Assembly: GCF_016592155.1 (NCBI RefSeq)
Contig: NZ_AP024237.1
Location: 1,984,001-2,048,000, forward strand
DNA from: Mycobacterium heckeshornense
Lineage (GTDB): Bacteria; Actinomycetota; Actinomycetes; Mycobacteriales; Mycobacteriaceae
Direction: 5' to 3'
Length of the DNA: 64,000 bases
Part shown: positions 49,209 through 60,051 of the stretch, one piece after another
Numbering within the stretch: the first letter of the stretch is position 1
Layout of the letters: every line of letters begins with the position of its first letter
Notes under the pieces: model-generated
Databases searched by the model: none
Told to the model about the DNA's origin: nothing
The model's input: the letters and a program-made list of their open reading frames with translations, nothing else
Translations under genes and position numbers: made by a program

Positions 49209-50765
49209 ATGGGCCTGCCTCGCTGCGACAAGATCATGCCCACCACGCTGATCTGGATCGTGATGATCGCGATGGTGCTGGTCGGCGGCTGCACGAGAAT
49301 GGTTCCCGGGCGGCCGGTACAAGCCGGCCCCAAGCTCGGCCAGCCGCTGCAGTGGGGCGCGTGCCATTTTCGTGGTGGCTCGGCGGTCAAGGTTCCCCCC
49401 GGCGCCCAGTGCGGCAAGATCGCGGTGCCCGTCGACTATCGCCGCCGCGACGGTGGCACCGCGACGCTGGCGATGATTCGATTCCCGGCGACCGGGGCCA
49501 AAATTGGCTCGTTGATCGTCAACCCGGGTGGCCCGGGCGAGTCGGGCATCGAGGCCGCTGTCGGGTTGGTGCAGGCGCTGCCGCCGCGGGTGCGCGAGCG
49601 GTTCGACCTGGTGGGCTTCGACCCACGCGGGGTCGCGTCGTCGCGGCCGGCGATCTGGTGCAACTCCGACGCCGAAAACGACCGGCTGCGCGCCGAGCCG
49701 CAGGTCGACTACAGCCCCAAGGGTGTGGCGCACATCGAGGGCGAGACCAAGGAGTTCGTCGGTCGCTGCGTCGACAAAATGGGCAAGGAGTTTTTGGCGA
49801 ACGCCGGAACGGTCAATGTCGCCCGCGATTTAGACGCCATCCGCAAGGCGGTCGGCGACGAGAAACTGACCTTCCTGGGCTACTCCTATGGGACCCGGAT
49901 CGGCTCGGCCTACGCAGAGGCTTACCCGAAAAACGTGCGGGCGATGATTCTCGACGGTGCGGTGGACCCGAATGCCGATCCGATCGAGCAGGATTTGCGA
50001 CAAGCCAAGGGTTTTCAGGATGCATTCGACGACTTCGCCGCCGACTGTGCGAAGTCCCCGACGTGTCCGCTGGGCACCGACCCGGCCAAGTCGGTCGACG
50101 TCTACCACAGCCTGGTCGACCCGTTGGTCGATCCGGCCAACCCCCTGATCAGCAGGCCCGCGCACACCGCGGATCCGCGCGGGCTGAGCTACAGCGATGC
50201 CATCGTGGGCACGATCATGGCCCTCTACACCCCGACACTGTGGCATCACTTGACCGAGGGTCTGACCGAGCTGGCCGATCACCGCGGCGACACCTTGCTC
50301 GCCCTGGCCGACATGTATATGCGGCGCGACTCGCACGGCCACTACACCAACGCCAACGACGCCCGGGTCGCGATCAATTGCGTGGACCAGCCGCCGGTTA
50401 AGGACCGCGCCAAGGTCATCGAGGAAGACCGCCGCTCGCGCCAGATCGCGCCGTTTATGAGCTACGGCAAGTTCACCGGCGACGCTCCGCTGACCGCGTG
50501 CGCATTCTGGCCGGTCCCGCCGACCAGCAAGCCGCACGTGATCTCCGCGCCGGGGCTGGCGCCGACAATCGTGGTATCCACCACCCACGACCCGGCCACC
50601 CCGTACCAGGCCGGGGTTGACCTGGCCAAACAACTTCACGGCGCGCTGCTCACCTTCGACGGAACCCAGCACACCGTCGTCTTTCAGGGCAACCGCTGCA
50701 TCGACGACTACGCGACCGCGTACCTAATCGATGGCACCGTGCCGCCCCCGGGTGCGAAGTGTTGA
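49209..50765 (+). CDS. caeA: Cell-envelope serine protease/carboxylesterase CaeA (Hip1), Rv2224c ortholog
   Basis: CaeA/Hip1 (518 residues, M. tuberculosis 520) is a cell-envelope lipoprotein that cleaves GroEL2 and shapes host responses in M. tuberculosis. The start MGLPRCDKIMPTTLIW gives a signal peptide and lipobox with Cys28 (LVGGC). The alpha/beta-hydrolase nucleophile is Ser226 in FLGYSYGTRIG; NPGGPGESG forms the oxyanion region, and the catalytic His is in DGTQHTVVF. It is followed by a paralog 58 bp downstream. Confidence 0.94.
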   Translation: MGLPRCDKIMPTTLIWIVMIAMVLVGGCTRMVPGRPVQAGPKLGQPLQWGACHFRGGSAVKVPPGAQCGKIAVPVDYRRRDGGTATLAMIRFPATGAKIGSLIVNPGGPGESGIEAAVGLVQALPPRVRERFDLVGFDPRGVASSRPAIWCNSDAENDRLRAEPQVDYSPKGVAHIEGETKEFVGRCVDKMGKEFLANAGTVNVARDLDAIRKAVGDEKLTFLGYSYGTRIGSAYAEAYPKNVRAMILDGAVDPNADPIEQDLRQAKGFQDAFDDFAADCAKSPTCPLGTDPAKSVDVYHSLVDPLVDPANPLISRPAHTADPRGLSYSDAIVGTIMALYTPTLWHHLTEGLTELADHRGDTLLALADMYMRRDSHGHYTNANDARVAINCVDQPPVKDRAKVIEEDRRSRQIAPFMSYGKFTGDAPLTACAFWPVPPTSKPHVISAPGLAPTIVVSTTHDPATPYQAGVDLAKQLHGALLTFDGTQHTVVFQGNRCIDDYATAYLIDGTVPPPGAKC

Positions 50766-50823
50766 AGACGTGATCAACGTGTAATCGTTTGGCCGTCACT
50801 GTAACTGAGCACCCCATGCGACG

Positions 50824-52368
50824 ATGACAGCCATGGGGCGCGTGAGACAGCTGGGCTCAGTGCTGCTTTCGTTCGGGCTGGCGGTGACGGTCGGATCCCC
50901 GGCCAGCGCCACCCCGGAATCCGGTGCCGGCCAGACTCCTGCAACGGTGGCGCCGCAGCCCGCGGCGGTGCAGTGGAGCAGCTGCGAGGGGTTTGTCGGC
51001 GATACCGCCGACATCCCCGGCGCGCGCTGCACCACGGTGGCGGTGCCCGTCGACTACGACAATCCGGGCGGGCCCCACGCCCACCTCGCGATGATCCGGA
51101 TTCCTGCGACCGGTCAGCGGCTTGGCTCACTGCTGGTCAATCCGGGAGGGCCCGGGGCATCGGCGGTCGACAGCGTCGCGGCCATGGGTGCGGCGCTGGC
51201 CGGCAGCGAGGTTACCCGGCACTTTGACCTCGTCGGGTTCGATCCGCGGGGCGTCGGCCATTCGACGCCGGAGCTGCGCTGCCGCACCGACGCGGAGTTC
51301 GACGCCTACCGGCGCGACCCGATGGTCGACTACAGCCCCGGCGGCGTGGCCCACATCGAACGGATCTATCAGCAGCTGGCGCAGCGCTGTGTCGACCGGA
51401 TGGGACCGACCTTCCTGCACAACATCGGCACCGCCTCGGTGGCCCGGGATATGGATATGGTTCGCCGCGCGCTGGGCGAGGACCAGATCAACTACCTCGG
51501 CTTCAGCTACGGCACCCAGTTGGGCACCGCCTACCTCGAGCGGTTCGGCGACCACGTGCGGGCCATGGTGCTCGACGGTGCCATCGACCCCAGCGTGGGA
51601 CCGGTTCAGCAAAACATTGACCAGATGGCCGGATTCCAGGTGGCGTTCAACGACTACGCCGCCGACTGCGCGCGCTCGGCCGACTGCCCGCTGGGCACCG
51701 ACCCCGCCCAGTGGGTCAGCCGCTACCACGCGCTGGTCGATCCGCTGGTGGACAAGCCGGCCAAGACGTCGGACCCTCGCGGACTCGGCTACGCCGACGC
51801 GACCACCGGGACCATCAATGCGCTCTACACCCCGCAGTACTGGAAGTACCTGACCAGCGGGCTGTTGGGGCTGCAACGCGGTACCGATCCCGGTGATCTG
51901 TTGCGCCTCGCCGACGACTACGACGGCCGCGACGCCGACGGTCATTACGACAACGCCCAGGATGCCTTCAACGCGGTGCGCTGCGTGGACGCGCCGGCGC
52001 CCACCGACGCCGCGTCGTGGGTGGCCGCCGACCGGCAGATCCGGCAAGCGGCGCCGTTCCTGAGCTACGGGCAATTCACCGGTTTTGCGCCGCGTGATTT
52101 GTGCGCACTGTGGCAGGTCCCGGCGACCTCGGCACCGCACCGGCCCGCATCTGCCGGGCCGGGAAAGGTCGTCGTCGTCTCCACCACCCACGACCCCGCC
52201 ACCCCCTACCGGGCTGGTGTCGAGCTCGCGCGTCAACTGGGCGCCCCGCTGATCACCTATGACGGGACTCAGCACACCGCGGTGTTCAACGGCGACAAAT
52301 GCGTCGACGCGGCGGTGGTTCGGTACTTGGTCGCCAAGGTGTCACCGCCGGATAACTTTCGCTGTTAG
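50824..52368 (+). CDS. CaeA paralog, Rv2223c ortholog, secreted serine hydrolase
   Basis: This 514-residue paralog of CaeA shares the order NPGGPGASAVDS, YLGFSYGTQLGTAYL (nucleophile Ser) and YDGTQHTAVFNGDKC (His). It has a Sec signal peptide (LGSVLLSFGLAVTVGSPASA) without a lipobox Cys, so it is probably released or held by other means, unlike CaeA. Four conserved Cys remain. The two genes look like a tandem duplication. The start could also be ATG 50833. Confidence 0.93.
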   Translation: MTAMGRVRQLGSVLLSFGLAVTVGSPASATPESGAGQTPATVAPQPAAVQWSSCEGFVGDTADIPGARCTTVAVPVDYDNPGGPHAHLAMIRIPATGQRLGSLLVNPGGPGASAVDSVAAMGAALAGSEVTRHFDLVGFDPRGVGHSTPELRCRTDAEFDAYRRDPMVDYSPGGVAHIERIYQQLAQRCVDRMGPTFLHNIGTASVARDMDMVRRALGEDQINYLGFSYGTQLGTAYLERFGDHVRAMVLDGAIDPSVGPVQQNIDQMAGFQVAFNDYAADCARSADCPLGTDPAQWVSRYHALVDPLVDKPAKTSDPRGLGYADATTGTINALYTPQYWKYLTSGLLGLQRGTDPGDLLRLADDYDGRDADGHYDNAQDAFNAVRCVDAPAPTDAASWVAADRQIRQAAPFLSYGQFTGFAPRDLCALWQVPATSAPHRPASAGPGKVVVVSTTHDPATPYRAGVELARQLGAPLITYDGTQHTAVFNGDKCVDAAVVRYLVAKVSPPDNFRC

Positions 52369-52417
52369 CGTGGCAGCGGTAACACAGAATTAACAGCCAG
52401 TGCATACTGTTCGGGAC

Positions 52418-53758
52418 ATGGATCGGCAAAAGGAATTCGTGCTTCGCACGCTGGAGGAACGGGACATCCGTTTCGTCCGGTTGTGGTTCACCGATGTGCT
52501 CGGATTCCTCAAGTCGGTGGCGATCGCGCCGGCCGAACTGGAGGGCGCCTTCGAGGAAGGCATCGGTTTCGACGGCTCCTCCATCGAGGGGTTCGCGCGG
52601 GTCTCGGAATCCGACACCGTCGCACACCCCGACCCGTCGACATTCCAGATCCTGCCGTGGACCACCAGCTCCGGCCACCACCACTCGGCCCGCATGTTCT
52701 GCGACATCAAAATGCCGGACGGGTCACCGTCCTGGGCCGACCCGCGGCACGTGCTGCGCCGCCAGCTGGGCAAAGCCAACGAACTCGGGTTTTCGTGCTA
52801 TGTGCATCCCGAAATCGAGTTCTTTTTGCTGCGGCCCGGTCCCGACGACGGGTCGCCGCCCGTTCCGATCGATAACGCCGGCTATTTCGACCAAGCGGTG
52901 CACGACTCGGCATCCAACTTCCGCAGGCGGGCGATCGATGCACTGGAATCCATGGGCATCTCGGTGGAATTCACCCACCACGAAGGCGCACCCGGCCAGC
53001 AGGAGATCGATCTGCGCTATGCCGACGCGCTGTCGATGGCCGACAACGTGATGACCTTCCGCTACGTGATCAAAGAAGTCGCACTCGAAGAGGGCGCGCG
53101 GGCTACCTTCATGCCCAAGCCATTCGCGCAATACCCCGGCTCGGCGATGCACACGCACATGAGCTTGTTCGAAGGCGAAGTCAACGCCTTCCACAGCCCC
53201 GACGACCCGCTGCAGCTCTCCGATGTGGCCAAGTCGTTCATCGCCGGCATCCTCGAGCACGCTTGCGAGATCAGCGCCGTCACCAATCAGTGGGTGAACT
53301 CCTACAAGCGGCTGGTGACCGGCGGCGAGGCACCGACCGCGGCGTCGTGGGGGGCGGCCAACCGCTCGGCGCTGGTGCGGGTTCCCATGTACAGTCCAAG
53401 AAAGACCTCCTCGCGGCGCATCGAGGTGCGCAGCCCCGACTCGGCGTGCAACCCGTACCTGACCTTCGCTGTATTGCTGGCCGCCGGGCTGCGCGGGGTG
53501 GAAAAGCACTACGCACTGGGCCCGCAGGCCGAGGACAACGTGTGGGATCTGACGCCTGAGGAGCGCCGGGCGATGGGCTACCGCGAGTTGCCGTCTAGCC
53601 TCGACAGTGCGCTGCATCAGATGGAAAACTCCGAGCTTGTCGCAGAAGCGTTGGGAGAGCACGTTTTTGACTTCTTCCTGCGCAACAAGCGCACCGAGTG
53701 GGCGAACTACCGTAGCCACGTCACCCCCTACGAGCTCAAGACCTATCTTTCGCTGTAG
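52418..53758 (+). CDS. glnA2: Glutamine synthetase GlnA2
   Basis: GlnA2 (446 residues, same as Rv2222c) is a GSI-alpha-like glutamine synthetase, non-essential in M. tuberculosis. The motifs FDGSSIEGFARVSESD, EIEFFLL, HHEGAPGQQEIDLR and PGSAMHTHMS are visible. The short length relative to GlnA1 (about 478) shows that the insert of the GSI-beta type is absent. The adenylylation Tyr segment of GlnA1 is not seen, so GlnE probably does not act on it. Start ATG at 52418 (MDRQKEFVLR) equals the ortholog. Confidence 0.95.
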   Translation: MDRQKEFVLRTLEERDIRFVRLWFTDVLGFLKSVAIAPAELEGAFEEGIGFDGSSIEGFARVSESDTVAHPDPSTFQILPWTTSSGHHHSARMFCDIKMPDGSPSWADPRHVLRRQLGKANELGFSCYVHPEIEFFLLRPGPDDGSPPVPIDNAGYFDQAVHDSASNFRRRAIDALESMGISVEFTHHEGAPGQQEIDLRYADALSMADNVMTFRYVIKEVALEEGARATFMPKPFAQYPGSAMHTHMSLFEGEVNAFHSPDDPLQLSDVAKSFIAGILEHACEISAVTNQWVNSYKRLVTGGEAPTAASWGAANRSALVRVPMYSPRKTSSRRIEVRSPDSACNPYLTFAVLLAAGLRGVEKHYALGPQAEDNVWDLTPEERRAMGYRELPSSLDSALHQMENSELVAEALGEHVFDFFLRNKRTEWANYRSHVTPYELKTYLSL

Positions 53759-53782
53759 CGCAGCTGCGCTACCGTCGTCGTC

Positions 53783-56737
53783 GTGACGAGACCCGCCACG
53801 CACCGTCCGAGGGTGCCCAGCGCCGGCCGGCTTGGACTGGTCGATCCGCGTGCGAGTGCCTACCTGGCACAACTGGGCTGGGACACCGATGCGCACGTCG
53901 AGCTGTTGTGGTCGCTGTCTCGGGCACCGGACGCCGACGCCGCCTTGCACGCTCTCGTCCGGCTCGCTGAGGCTCCCGAGGCCGGATGGAACGAGCTTGA
54001 TGTGGCGCTGCGCACCGACCGCAGCCTGCGGGGCCGGCTGTTTGCGGTGCTCGGTTCATCGTTGGCACTTGGGGATCATCTGGTCGCTCACCCGCGGTCG
54101 TGGCGCCTGCTGGGCGGCAACGTGAGACTGCCGTCCGCTGACGAGCTGCACCGGACCTTCCTCGACTGTGTTGTTGAAAACCCAAGTGCTGCAGCGATAC
54201 CGGCGCTTCGCATGCTCTACCGCGACCACCTGCTGGTGCTGGCTGCATTGGACTTGGCCCCGATCGTCGAAGACGAGCCGGTGCTGCCATTCACCGCAGT
54301 CGGCGCCCATTTGGCGGACCTGGCGGATGCCGCGCTGGCCGCGGCGCTGGCTGTCGCGGAAAAGACGGTGTGCGGCACCGACCCACCGCCCCGTCTGGCC
54401 GTCATAGCGATGGGCAAATGCGGTGCGCGCGAACTGAATTACGTCAGCGACGTCGACGTCATCTTCGTCGCGGAGCGAGCCGACGCGGTCAGCACACGCG
54501 TCGCCCGGGAGATGATGCGGGTGGCCTCCGAAGCGTTTTTCGAGGTGGATGCCGGGCTGCGGCCGGAGGGCCGTCACGGCGAACTGGTCCGCACCGTCGA
54601 GTCGCACGTCGCCTACTACCAGCGGTGGGCAAAGACCTGGGAATTCCAGGCGCTGCTCAAGGCCAGGCCGGCCACCGGCGATCGCGAGCTCGGCGAGCGC
54701 TACATGGCTGCGGTGGGTCCGATGATCTGGCGGGCCTCCGAGCGGGAGGACTTCGTCCCGGAGGTGCAGGCCATGCGGCGCCGGGTCGAGCAGATGGTGC
54801 CTGCCGCCGTGCGCAGTCGCGAAATCAAGCTCGGCAGTGGGGGATTGCGTGACGTGGAGTTCGCGGTGCAACTGCTGCAGCTGGTGCACGGGCGCACCGA
54901 CGAGTCGCTGCATGTGGCGTCCACCGTGGATGCGCTGGCGGCGCTGGGGGCCGGGGGCTACATTGCGCGCGACGACGCTGCGAATCTGACCGCCTCCTAC
55001 GAGTTCCTGCGGCTGCTCGAGCACCGGCTGCAGCTGCAGCGTCTCAAACGCACACACATGCTGCCGCCGCTCGACGACGACGAGGCACTTCGCTGGCTGG
55101 CCCGCGCGGCACGCATCCGCCCCGACGCGCGCCACGACGCGCTCGGCGTGCTGCGCGAAGAACTGCGGCGGCACAACGTGAGGGTGTCACGGCTGCACGC
55201 CAAGCTTTTTTACCAGCCGCTGCTGGAATCAGTCAGCCCTGCCGGTTTGCATCTGCGCGGTATGACACCCGATGCTGCCGAACGTCAGCTGGCCGCGCTC
55301 GGTTACGAGGGGCCGCAGAGCGCGTTGAGTCACCTTGCCGCGCTGACGAATCAGAGCGGGCGTCGCGGCCGGGTCCAGTCGGTGCTGTTGCCCAGGCTGC
55401 TGGACTGGTTGTCGACCACCCCCGATCCCGACGGCGGGCTGCTGGCCTACCGCAGGCTCAGCGAGGCGATGGCCGGGCAGCACTGGTATTTGTCCACGCT
55501 GCGTGACGAGCCCGCAGTGGCCAAGCGGCTGATGCATGTGCTGGGCACGTCGAAATACGTTCCGGAGCTGTTGATGCGTGCACCGGAGGTTATCCAGCAG
55601 TACGGCGACGGCCCCTCGGGTCCCAAGCTGCTCGAGGTGGAGCCCGGAGCCGTGGGCCCCGCGTTGATCGCTTCGGCAAGCCGGCACTCCGACCCGGTGC
55701 GCGCGATCGCCGCCGGCCGCAGCCTGCGCCGGCGCGAACTGGCCCGCATCGCCTCCGCCGACCTGTTGGGGATGCTCGAGGTCACCGACGTGTGCCGGGC
55801 GCTCACCTCGGTCTGGATAGCGGTGTTGCAGGCCGCGCTGGACGCGGTGATCCGGGCCAATGACCACCCCACTGCACCGGCCAGTCTCGCGGTCATCGGG
55901 ATGGGCCGGCTCGGGGGCGGCGAGCTGGGCTACGGCTCGGACGCCGACGTGATGTTCGTCTGCGAGCCGGTCGGCGGCGCCGACGACGCGGCTGCGGTGC
56001 GCTGGTCGGCATCCATCGCCGAACAGGTCCGGGCGCTGCTGGGCACTCCCAGCGTCGACCCGCCACTGGACCTCGACACCGATCTGCGGCCGGAAGGCCG
56101 CAACGGCCCGCTGGTCCGCACGCTGGCCTCCTACACCGCCTACTACGAGCAGTGGGCGCAGCCGTGGGAGCTGCAGGCGTTGTTACGCGCGCGGGCTGTC
56201 GCGGGCGATCCGGATCTGGGCCGGCGGTTTATGCTGATGGCCGATAAGATTCGCTATCCGGCCGGCGGGGTGTCGGCCGAAACGGTGCGCGAGATTCGCC
56301 GCATCAAAGCGCGTGTCGATGCCGAACGGTTGCCGCGCGGCGCGGATCCCAACCGGCACACCAAACTGGGCAGGGGAGGGCTGGCCGACATCGAGTGGAC
56401 GGTGCAGCTGCTGCAGCTGCAGCACGCCCACGACATTCCGGCGTTGCATAACACCTCGACGCTGGAAACCTTGGACGCAATCGCCGCTGCCCGACTGCTC
56501 GGCGAGTCCGACGTGGAGCTGCTGCGCCAGGCCTGGCTGACCGCCACCCGGGCCCGCAACGCGCTGGTCCTGGTGCGCGGCAAGCCCACTGACCAGCTGC
56601 CTGGGCCGGGGCGGCAGCTCAACGCCGTCGCGACCGCGGCCGGGTGGCGCAACGGCAACGGCAACGAGTTCCTGGATCACTATCTGCGGATCACCCGGCG
56701 CGCGAAGTCGGTGGTGCGCAAGGTGTTCGGGAGTTAA
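53783..56737 (+). CDS. glnE: Glutamine-synthetase adenylyltransferase GlnE
   Basis: GlnE (984 residues; M. tuberculosis 994) adds and removes AMP on glutamine synthetase I. Its two nucleotidyltransferase domains each carry a GxSD motif: [20 protein letters not shown] near residue 220 (deadenylylating half) and [18 protein letters not shown] near residue 720 (adenylylating half). GTG start 24 bp after glnA2. In M. tuberculosis glnE is followed by glnA1, but that gene does not follow here. Confidence 0.95.
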   Translation: MTRPATHRPRVPSAGRLGLVDPRASAYLAQLGWDTDAHVELLWSLSRAPDADAALHALVRLAEAPEAGWNELDVALRTDRSLRGRLFAVLGSSLALGDHLVAHPRSWRLLGGNVRLPSADELHRTFLDCVVENPSAAAIPALRMLYRDHLLVLAALDLAPIVEDEPVLPFTAVGAHLADLADAALAAALAVAEKTVCGTDPPPRLAVIAMGKCGARELNYVSDVDVIFVAERADAVSTRVAREMMRVASEAFFEVDAGLRPEGRHGELVRTVESHVAYYQRWAKTWEFQALLKARPATGDRELGERYMAAVGPMIWRASEREDFVPEVQAMRRRVEQMVPAAVRSREIKLGSGGLRDVEFAVQLLQLVHGRTDESLHVASTVDALAALGAGGYIARDDAANLTASYEFLRLLEHRLQLQRLKRTHMLPPLDDDEALRWLARAARIRPDARHDALGVLREELRRHNVRVSRLHAKLFYQPLLESVSPAGLHLRGMTPDAAERQLAALGYEGPQSALSHLAALTNQSGRRGRVQSVLLPRLLDWLSTTPDPDGGLLAYRRLSEAMAGQHWYLSTLRDEPAVAKRLMHVLGTSKYVPELLMRAPEVIQQYGDGPSGPKLLEVEPGAVGPALIASASRHSDPVRAIAAGRSLRRRELARIASADLLGMLEVTDVCRALTSVWIAVLQAALDAVIRANDHPTAPASLAVIGMGRLGGGELGYGSDADVMFVCEPVGGADDAAAVRWSASIAEQVRALLGTPSVDPPLDLDTDLRPEGRNGPLVRTLASYTAYYEQWAQPWELQALLRARAVAGDPDLGRRFMLMADKIRYPAGGVSAETVREIRRIKARVDAERLPRGADPNRHTKLGRGGLADIEWTVQLLQLQHAHDIPALHNTSTLETLDAIAAARLLGESDVELLRQAWLTATRARNALVLVRGKPTDQLPGPGRQLNAVATAAGWRNGNGNEFLDHYLRITRRAKSVVRKVFGS

Positions 56738-56754
56738 GGCAGGAGGTTGTTCGG

Positions 56755-57381
56755 GTGGACATCGCTTACGAGCCAATCGGCGCCGACGAGCATGGCCGGC
56801 TGGCGGGCTTGTACGGCCCGTTAACCGACGCCGTACGAGATCTGATCGACGCCACCATCCTGACTGACGTCGATGCTGACACTATCGAAGACGCGCGCAT
56901 CGCCATCGAAGCCGTAACCCAGAAGCTGCGCGCCAGTCAGCTCAGTCCGGCGGCTGCGGTGCGGTACGTTGTCGATGGCCGCCCGCTGGTATGGGGTAAC
57001 GCGGTGATCGGCATGCGCAACCCGATCGCACCGCCGCTGACCATTCACCATGATGGCGGGCGCTGCTGGAGTGAGTTCAGTCTGGGCATCGCCTACGAGG
57101 GCCCGCCCGGCCTGGTGCACGGTGGCGTCTGCGCCCTGGTGCTGGACCACATCCTGGGTGAGGCAGCCAGCGAGGGGCTGACCAAACCGCTGTTCACCGG
57201 GACCATCTCGGTGAAATACCTGCGCGGCACTCCACTGGGCGAGCTGCGCGCTGAAGCCGCAATCGAGCGCACTGAAGGCGTCAAAACGTTTGTGCGCGGC
57301 TCGATCTCAGACCACACCGGGACTACGGCAGAGGCCGAAGGGATTTTCGTGATGCCGGGGTGGGCGCGGGAAATCCGATGA
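56755..57381 (+). CDS. PaaI-type acyl-CoA thioesterase family protein
   Basis: The 208-residue protein has a C-terminal hotdog fold of the PaaI/YbgC group: SLGIAYEGPPGLVHGGVCALVLDHILGEAAS (Asp and Gly-rich turn), then VKYLRGTPLGELRAEAAIERTEG. The N-terminal 75 residues are helical and unassigned. GTG start with AGGAGG 8 bp upstream. It ends on the next start (ATGA), coupling it to the F420-type oxidoreductase. A thioesterase reaction is likely, but its substrate is unknown. Confidence 0.85.
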   Translation: MDIAYEPIGADEHGRLAGLYGPLTDAVRDLIDATILTDVDADTIEDARIAIEAVTQKLRASQLSPAAAVRYVVDGRPLVWGNAVIGMRNPIAPPLTIHHDGGRCWSEFSLGIAYEGPPGLVHGGVCALVLDHILGEAASEGLTKPLFTGTISVKYLRGTPLGELRAEAAIERTEGVKTFVRGSISDHTGTTAEAEGIFVMPGWAREIR

Positions 57382-58238
57382 AGTACTACATCAGCACGGC
57401 GTTCCTGAACACCCACGAGATCGTCGAAGTCGCCAGGGCCGCCGACGAGCTCGGTTACGACGGCATCGGGATCCCCGACCACGTCGTCAATCTGGAAACA
57501 CTGGCCACCCCCTACCCCTACACCAAAGACGGGCAGCGGCGGTGGCAGTTCTTCACCGAATGGCCAGATCCATGGGTGTTGATCGGCGCGCTGGCCCAGG
57601 TGACCACGCGGCTTCGGTTCGTCACCACCGTTTACATCCCGGCTATGCGTAACCCCTACTTGGCGGCCAAAGCCATTGGTACGGCTGCTGTTCTGGCGGG
57701 CGGCCGAGTGGAGCTTGGCATCGGCGTCGGCTGGTGCGAGGAGGAGTTCGCGCTGGTGGAGCAGCGGTTCACGGCGCGCGGTAGACGCACCGACGAAATG
57801 CTCGAGTTGATGCGCGCACTGTGGCAGCCCGGCTGGACGGAGTTCCACGGTGAGTTCTACCGGACGCCACGGTTGGAGATGGAGCCGACGCCGCCGCGGA
57901 TACCAATCTATGTCGGCGGGCTCAGCGAGGTCGCGTTTCGCCGCGCGGCCCGCAACGACGGCTGGATCGGTGACTTGATCAAGACCGATCGCGCGATCGA
58001 CGCGGCGCGCAGGCTGCGCGTTTTGCGAGCCGAAAACGGTTTGCCGCTCGATGAATTCACTATCTTGACGCCGTTGACCGACGCCTTCACCATCGCTGAC
58101 TATCAGCGCGCCGAGGCCGCTGGCATCACCGGGATCCTGACGATGCCGTGGATGTTCTACGCCGGGCCCGATGCCACCCTGACCGAAAAGGTCGACGGCA
58201 TGCGACGCTTCCGAAAGGACTTAGCGCTCGACAGTTAG
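57378..58238 (+). CDS. Luciferase-like F420-dependent oxidoreductase (LLM class)
   Basis: The 286-residue protein is a TIM-barrel luciferase-like monooxygenase/F420-dependent oxidoreductase: MKYYISTAFLNTHEIVEVAR, DGIGIPDHVVN, LRFVTTVYIPAMRNPYLAAKAIGTAAVLAGGRVELGIGVGW. The GIGVGWCEEE loop is typical of mycobacterial F420-type members. Translated together with the thioesterase. Possible role in fatty acid or xenobiotic degradation. Substrate unknown. Confidence 0.9.
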   Translation: MKYYISTAFLNTHEIVEVARAADELGYDGIGIPDHVVNLETLATPYPYTKDGQRRWQFFTEWPDPWVLIGALAQVTTRLRFVTTVYIPAMRNPYLAAKAIGTAAVLAGGRVELGIGVGWCEEEFALVEQRFTARGRRTDEMLELMRALWQPGWTEFHGEFYRTPRLEMEPTPPRIPIYVGGLSEVAFRRAARNDGWIGDLIKTDRAIDAARRLRVLRAENGLPLDEFTILTPLTDAFTIADYQRAEAAGITGILTMPWMFYAGPDATLTEKVDGMRRFRKDLALDS

Positions 58239-58331
58239 CGCGGGAATTCCAGTTCTGCACAGCCTGGTGTTCATCCACAGCTGCGGGCCTGGGAATCGAT
58301 CAATGTCGGACGCCGCCGCTATGCTTCGAAC

Positions 58332-59699
58332 ATGCTTTCGGATCGTGACGAGGTCATCGCGGTGCTGGACCGGCTGGACTCCGCAGTCGACGACCTCACC
58401 GCGTTGTGCTTCGACGCGCTGACCACCCCCGAGCGGTTGCTGATCGTGGAACGGCTGGAAAGGGTGAAACGCCGACTGCCGGTGGCCGGTCACGCCTTGA
58501 TCAACGGGGTACGGACGCAGGCCACGCCCGTCGAGCTGGGCGGCAAGCTGGCGCACGCGTTGGCCGACCGGCTGCGCATCACCCGCAGCGAGGCCGCCCG
58601 CCGAATCCGCGAAGCCGAGGACCTCGGTGAACGACAGGCTTTAACCGGTGAACCGCTGCCCCCGCGGCTGGCTGCCACCGCGGCCGGGCAGCGGGCCGGG
58701 AAGCTCGGCAGTGGGCACGTCGCGGTCATCCGGCGGTTTTTCGAGCAGCTGCCGTGTTGGATCGACGCCGCGACGTGCGCGCGAGCCGAAGCCAAGCTGG
58801 CCCGGTTGGGCGAGCAATTCCGTCCCGACCAGCTGGCTAAGCTGGCCGACAAGCTTGCCGACTGCCTCAACCCCGACGGGCAGTTCAGCGACGAGGACCG
58901 GGCCCGGCGCCGTGGCCTGACCTTGGGCAAGCAAGACATCGACGGCATGAGCCCGATTCGCGGCTGGCTCACCCCGGCGATGCGCGCCACGGTGGAGGCG
59001 GTGCTGGCCAAACTGGCCGCTCCCGGCATGGCCAACCCCTATGACGACAAACCCGTCGTGGACGGCACACCCGGCGAAGAGGCCGTGCGGCGCGACACGC
59101 GCAGTGCCGCGCAGCGCAACCACGATGGGCTGCACGCGGGGCTGCGCGCGCTGCTGGCCAGCGGTGAGCTCGGCCAGCACAACGGGCTGCCCGCCAGCAT
59201 CATCGTGTCCACCACGCTGGCTGAGTTGCAGGCGGGCGCCGGCACGGGGCTCACCGGCGGCGGCACGTTGCTGCCGATGACAGACGTGATCCGCTTGGCC
59301 CGCCACGCCAACCACTATCTGGCAACCTTCGACAACGGCCGTGCCCTGGCGCTCTATCACGCCAAGCGGCTTGCTTCACCCGGTCAGCGAATCGTGTTGT
59401 ACGCCAAGGATCGCGGTTGTTCGCATCCCGGCTGTGATGTGGCCGGCTACTACTGCGAGGTTCATCATGTGACCGACTACGCCAGCTCGCAGGTCACCGA
59501 TGTCAACGACCTGACATTGGGATGCGGCGGGCATCACCCGATCGTCAAACCCGGCGGCTGGCAAACCCGCAAACGCAAAGACGGCGAGACCGAATGGATT
59601 CCACCGCCGCATCTCGACCGCGGTCAACCGCGGACCAACCTGTTCCATCATCCCGAGAAACTGCTGCGAGAGGACGCCAAGCAAGACGCCGATCCATAG
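58332..59699 (+). CDS. 13E12-type DUF222/HNH endonuclease family protein
   Basis: The 455-residue protein has an N-terminal DUF222 domain ([45 protein letters not shown]) and a C-terminal HNH nuclease motif: [21 protein letters not shown], with [13 protein letters not shown]. This is the REP13E12 family, widely multiplied in mycobacterial genomes. Such genes are linked to repeat expansion, and copies serve as targets for phage integration. It lies just after the synteny break beyond glnE, so it may mark a rearrangement site. Confidence 0.93.
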   Translation: MLSDRDEVIAVLDRLDSAVDDLTALCFDALTTPERLLIVERLERVKRRLPVAGHALINGVRTQATPVELGGKLAHALADRLRITRSEAARRIREAEDLGERQALTGEPLPPRLAATAAGQRAGKLGSGHVAVIRRFFEQLPCWIDAATCARAEAKLARLGEQFRPDQLAKLADKLADCLNPDGQFSDEDRARRRGLTLGKQDIDGMSPIRGWLTPAMRATVEAVLAKLAAPGMANPYDDKPVVDGTPGEEAVRRDTRSAAQRNHDGLHAGLRALLASGELGQHNGLPASIIVSTTLAELQAGAGTGLTGGGTLLPMTDVIRLARHANHYLATFDNGRALALYHAKRLASPGQRIVLYAKDRGCSHPGCDVAGYYCEVHHVTDYASSQVTDVNDLTLGCGGHHPIVKPGGWQTRKRKDGETEWIPPPHLDRGQPRTNLFHHPEKLLREDAKQDADP

Positions 59700-59759
59700 C
59701 CGACGGCAGTTCCGGTGAAAGCCTCCCGTCGCCGACCTGGTTGACCTAACGTTGCCCGC

Positions 59760-60002
59760 GTGGAGCCACATACAACCCCCGAACTGGTGCCCGTCGAGGC
59801 GCTGCGCTCAGGTGACCCGATCACCGACGTCAACGGTGGCGGTCAGCACTACACGGTTCTCGAGTCCAAGGCCGTCAGTGACAGCTGCATCGTGTTGGAG
59901 CTCGAGTCGAAAGCCGATCACCAGCTCCGAGTGATCGAGATGTCCTTCCCCGCCGGCTACCGCGTCGGTAGATCACCTCGCCGAAATTCTGTGACGCCCT
60001 AG
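59760..60002 (+). CDS. Small conserved-looking protein of unknown function
   Basis: The 80-residue protein (GTG start) has a beta-rich pattern: [60 protein letters not shown]. It resembles small actinobacterial hypothetical proteins that have a SH3-like barrel, but I cannot name a family. It lies 60 bp after the HNH gene. Confidence 0.6.
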   Translation: MEPHTTPELVPVEALRSGDPITDVNGGGQHYTVLESKAVSDSCIVLELESKADHQLRVIEMSFPAGYRVGRSPRRNSVTP

Positions 60003-60051
60003 CCGGCGCCCCACTCGCAGGGAATGCCGGTACAGAGTCCGATGGTGGCCT

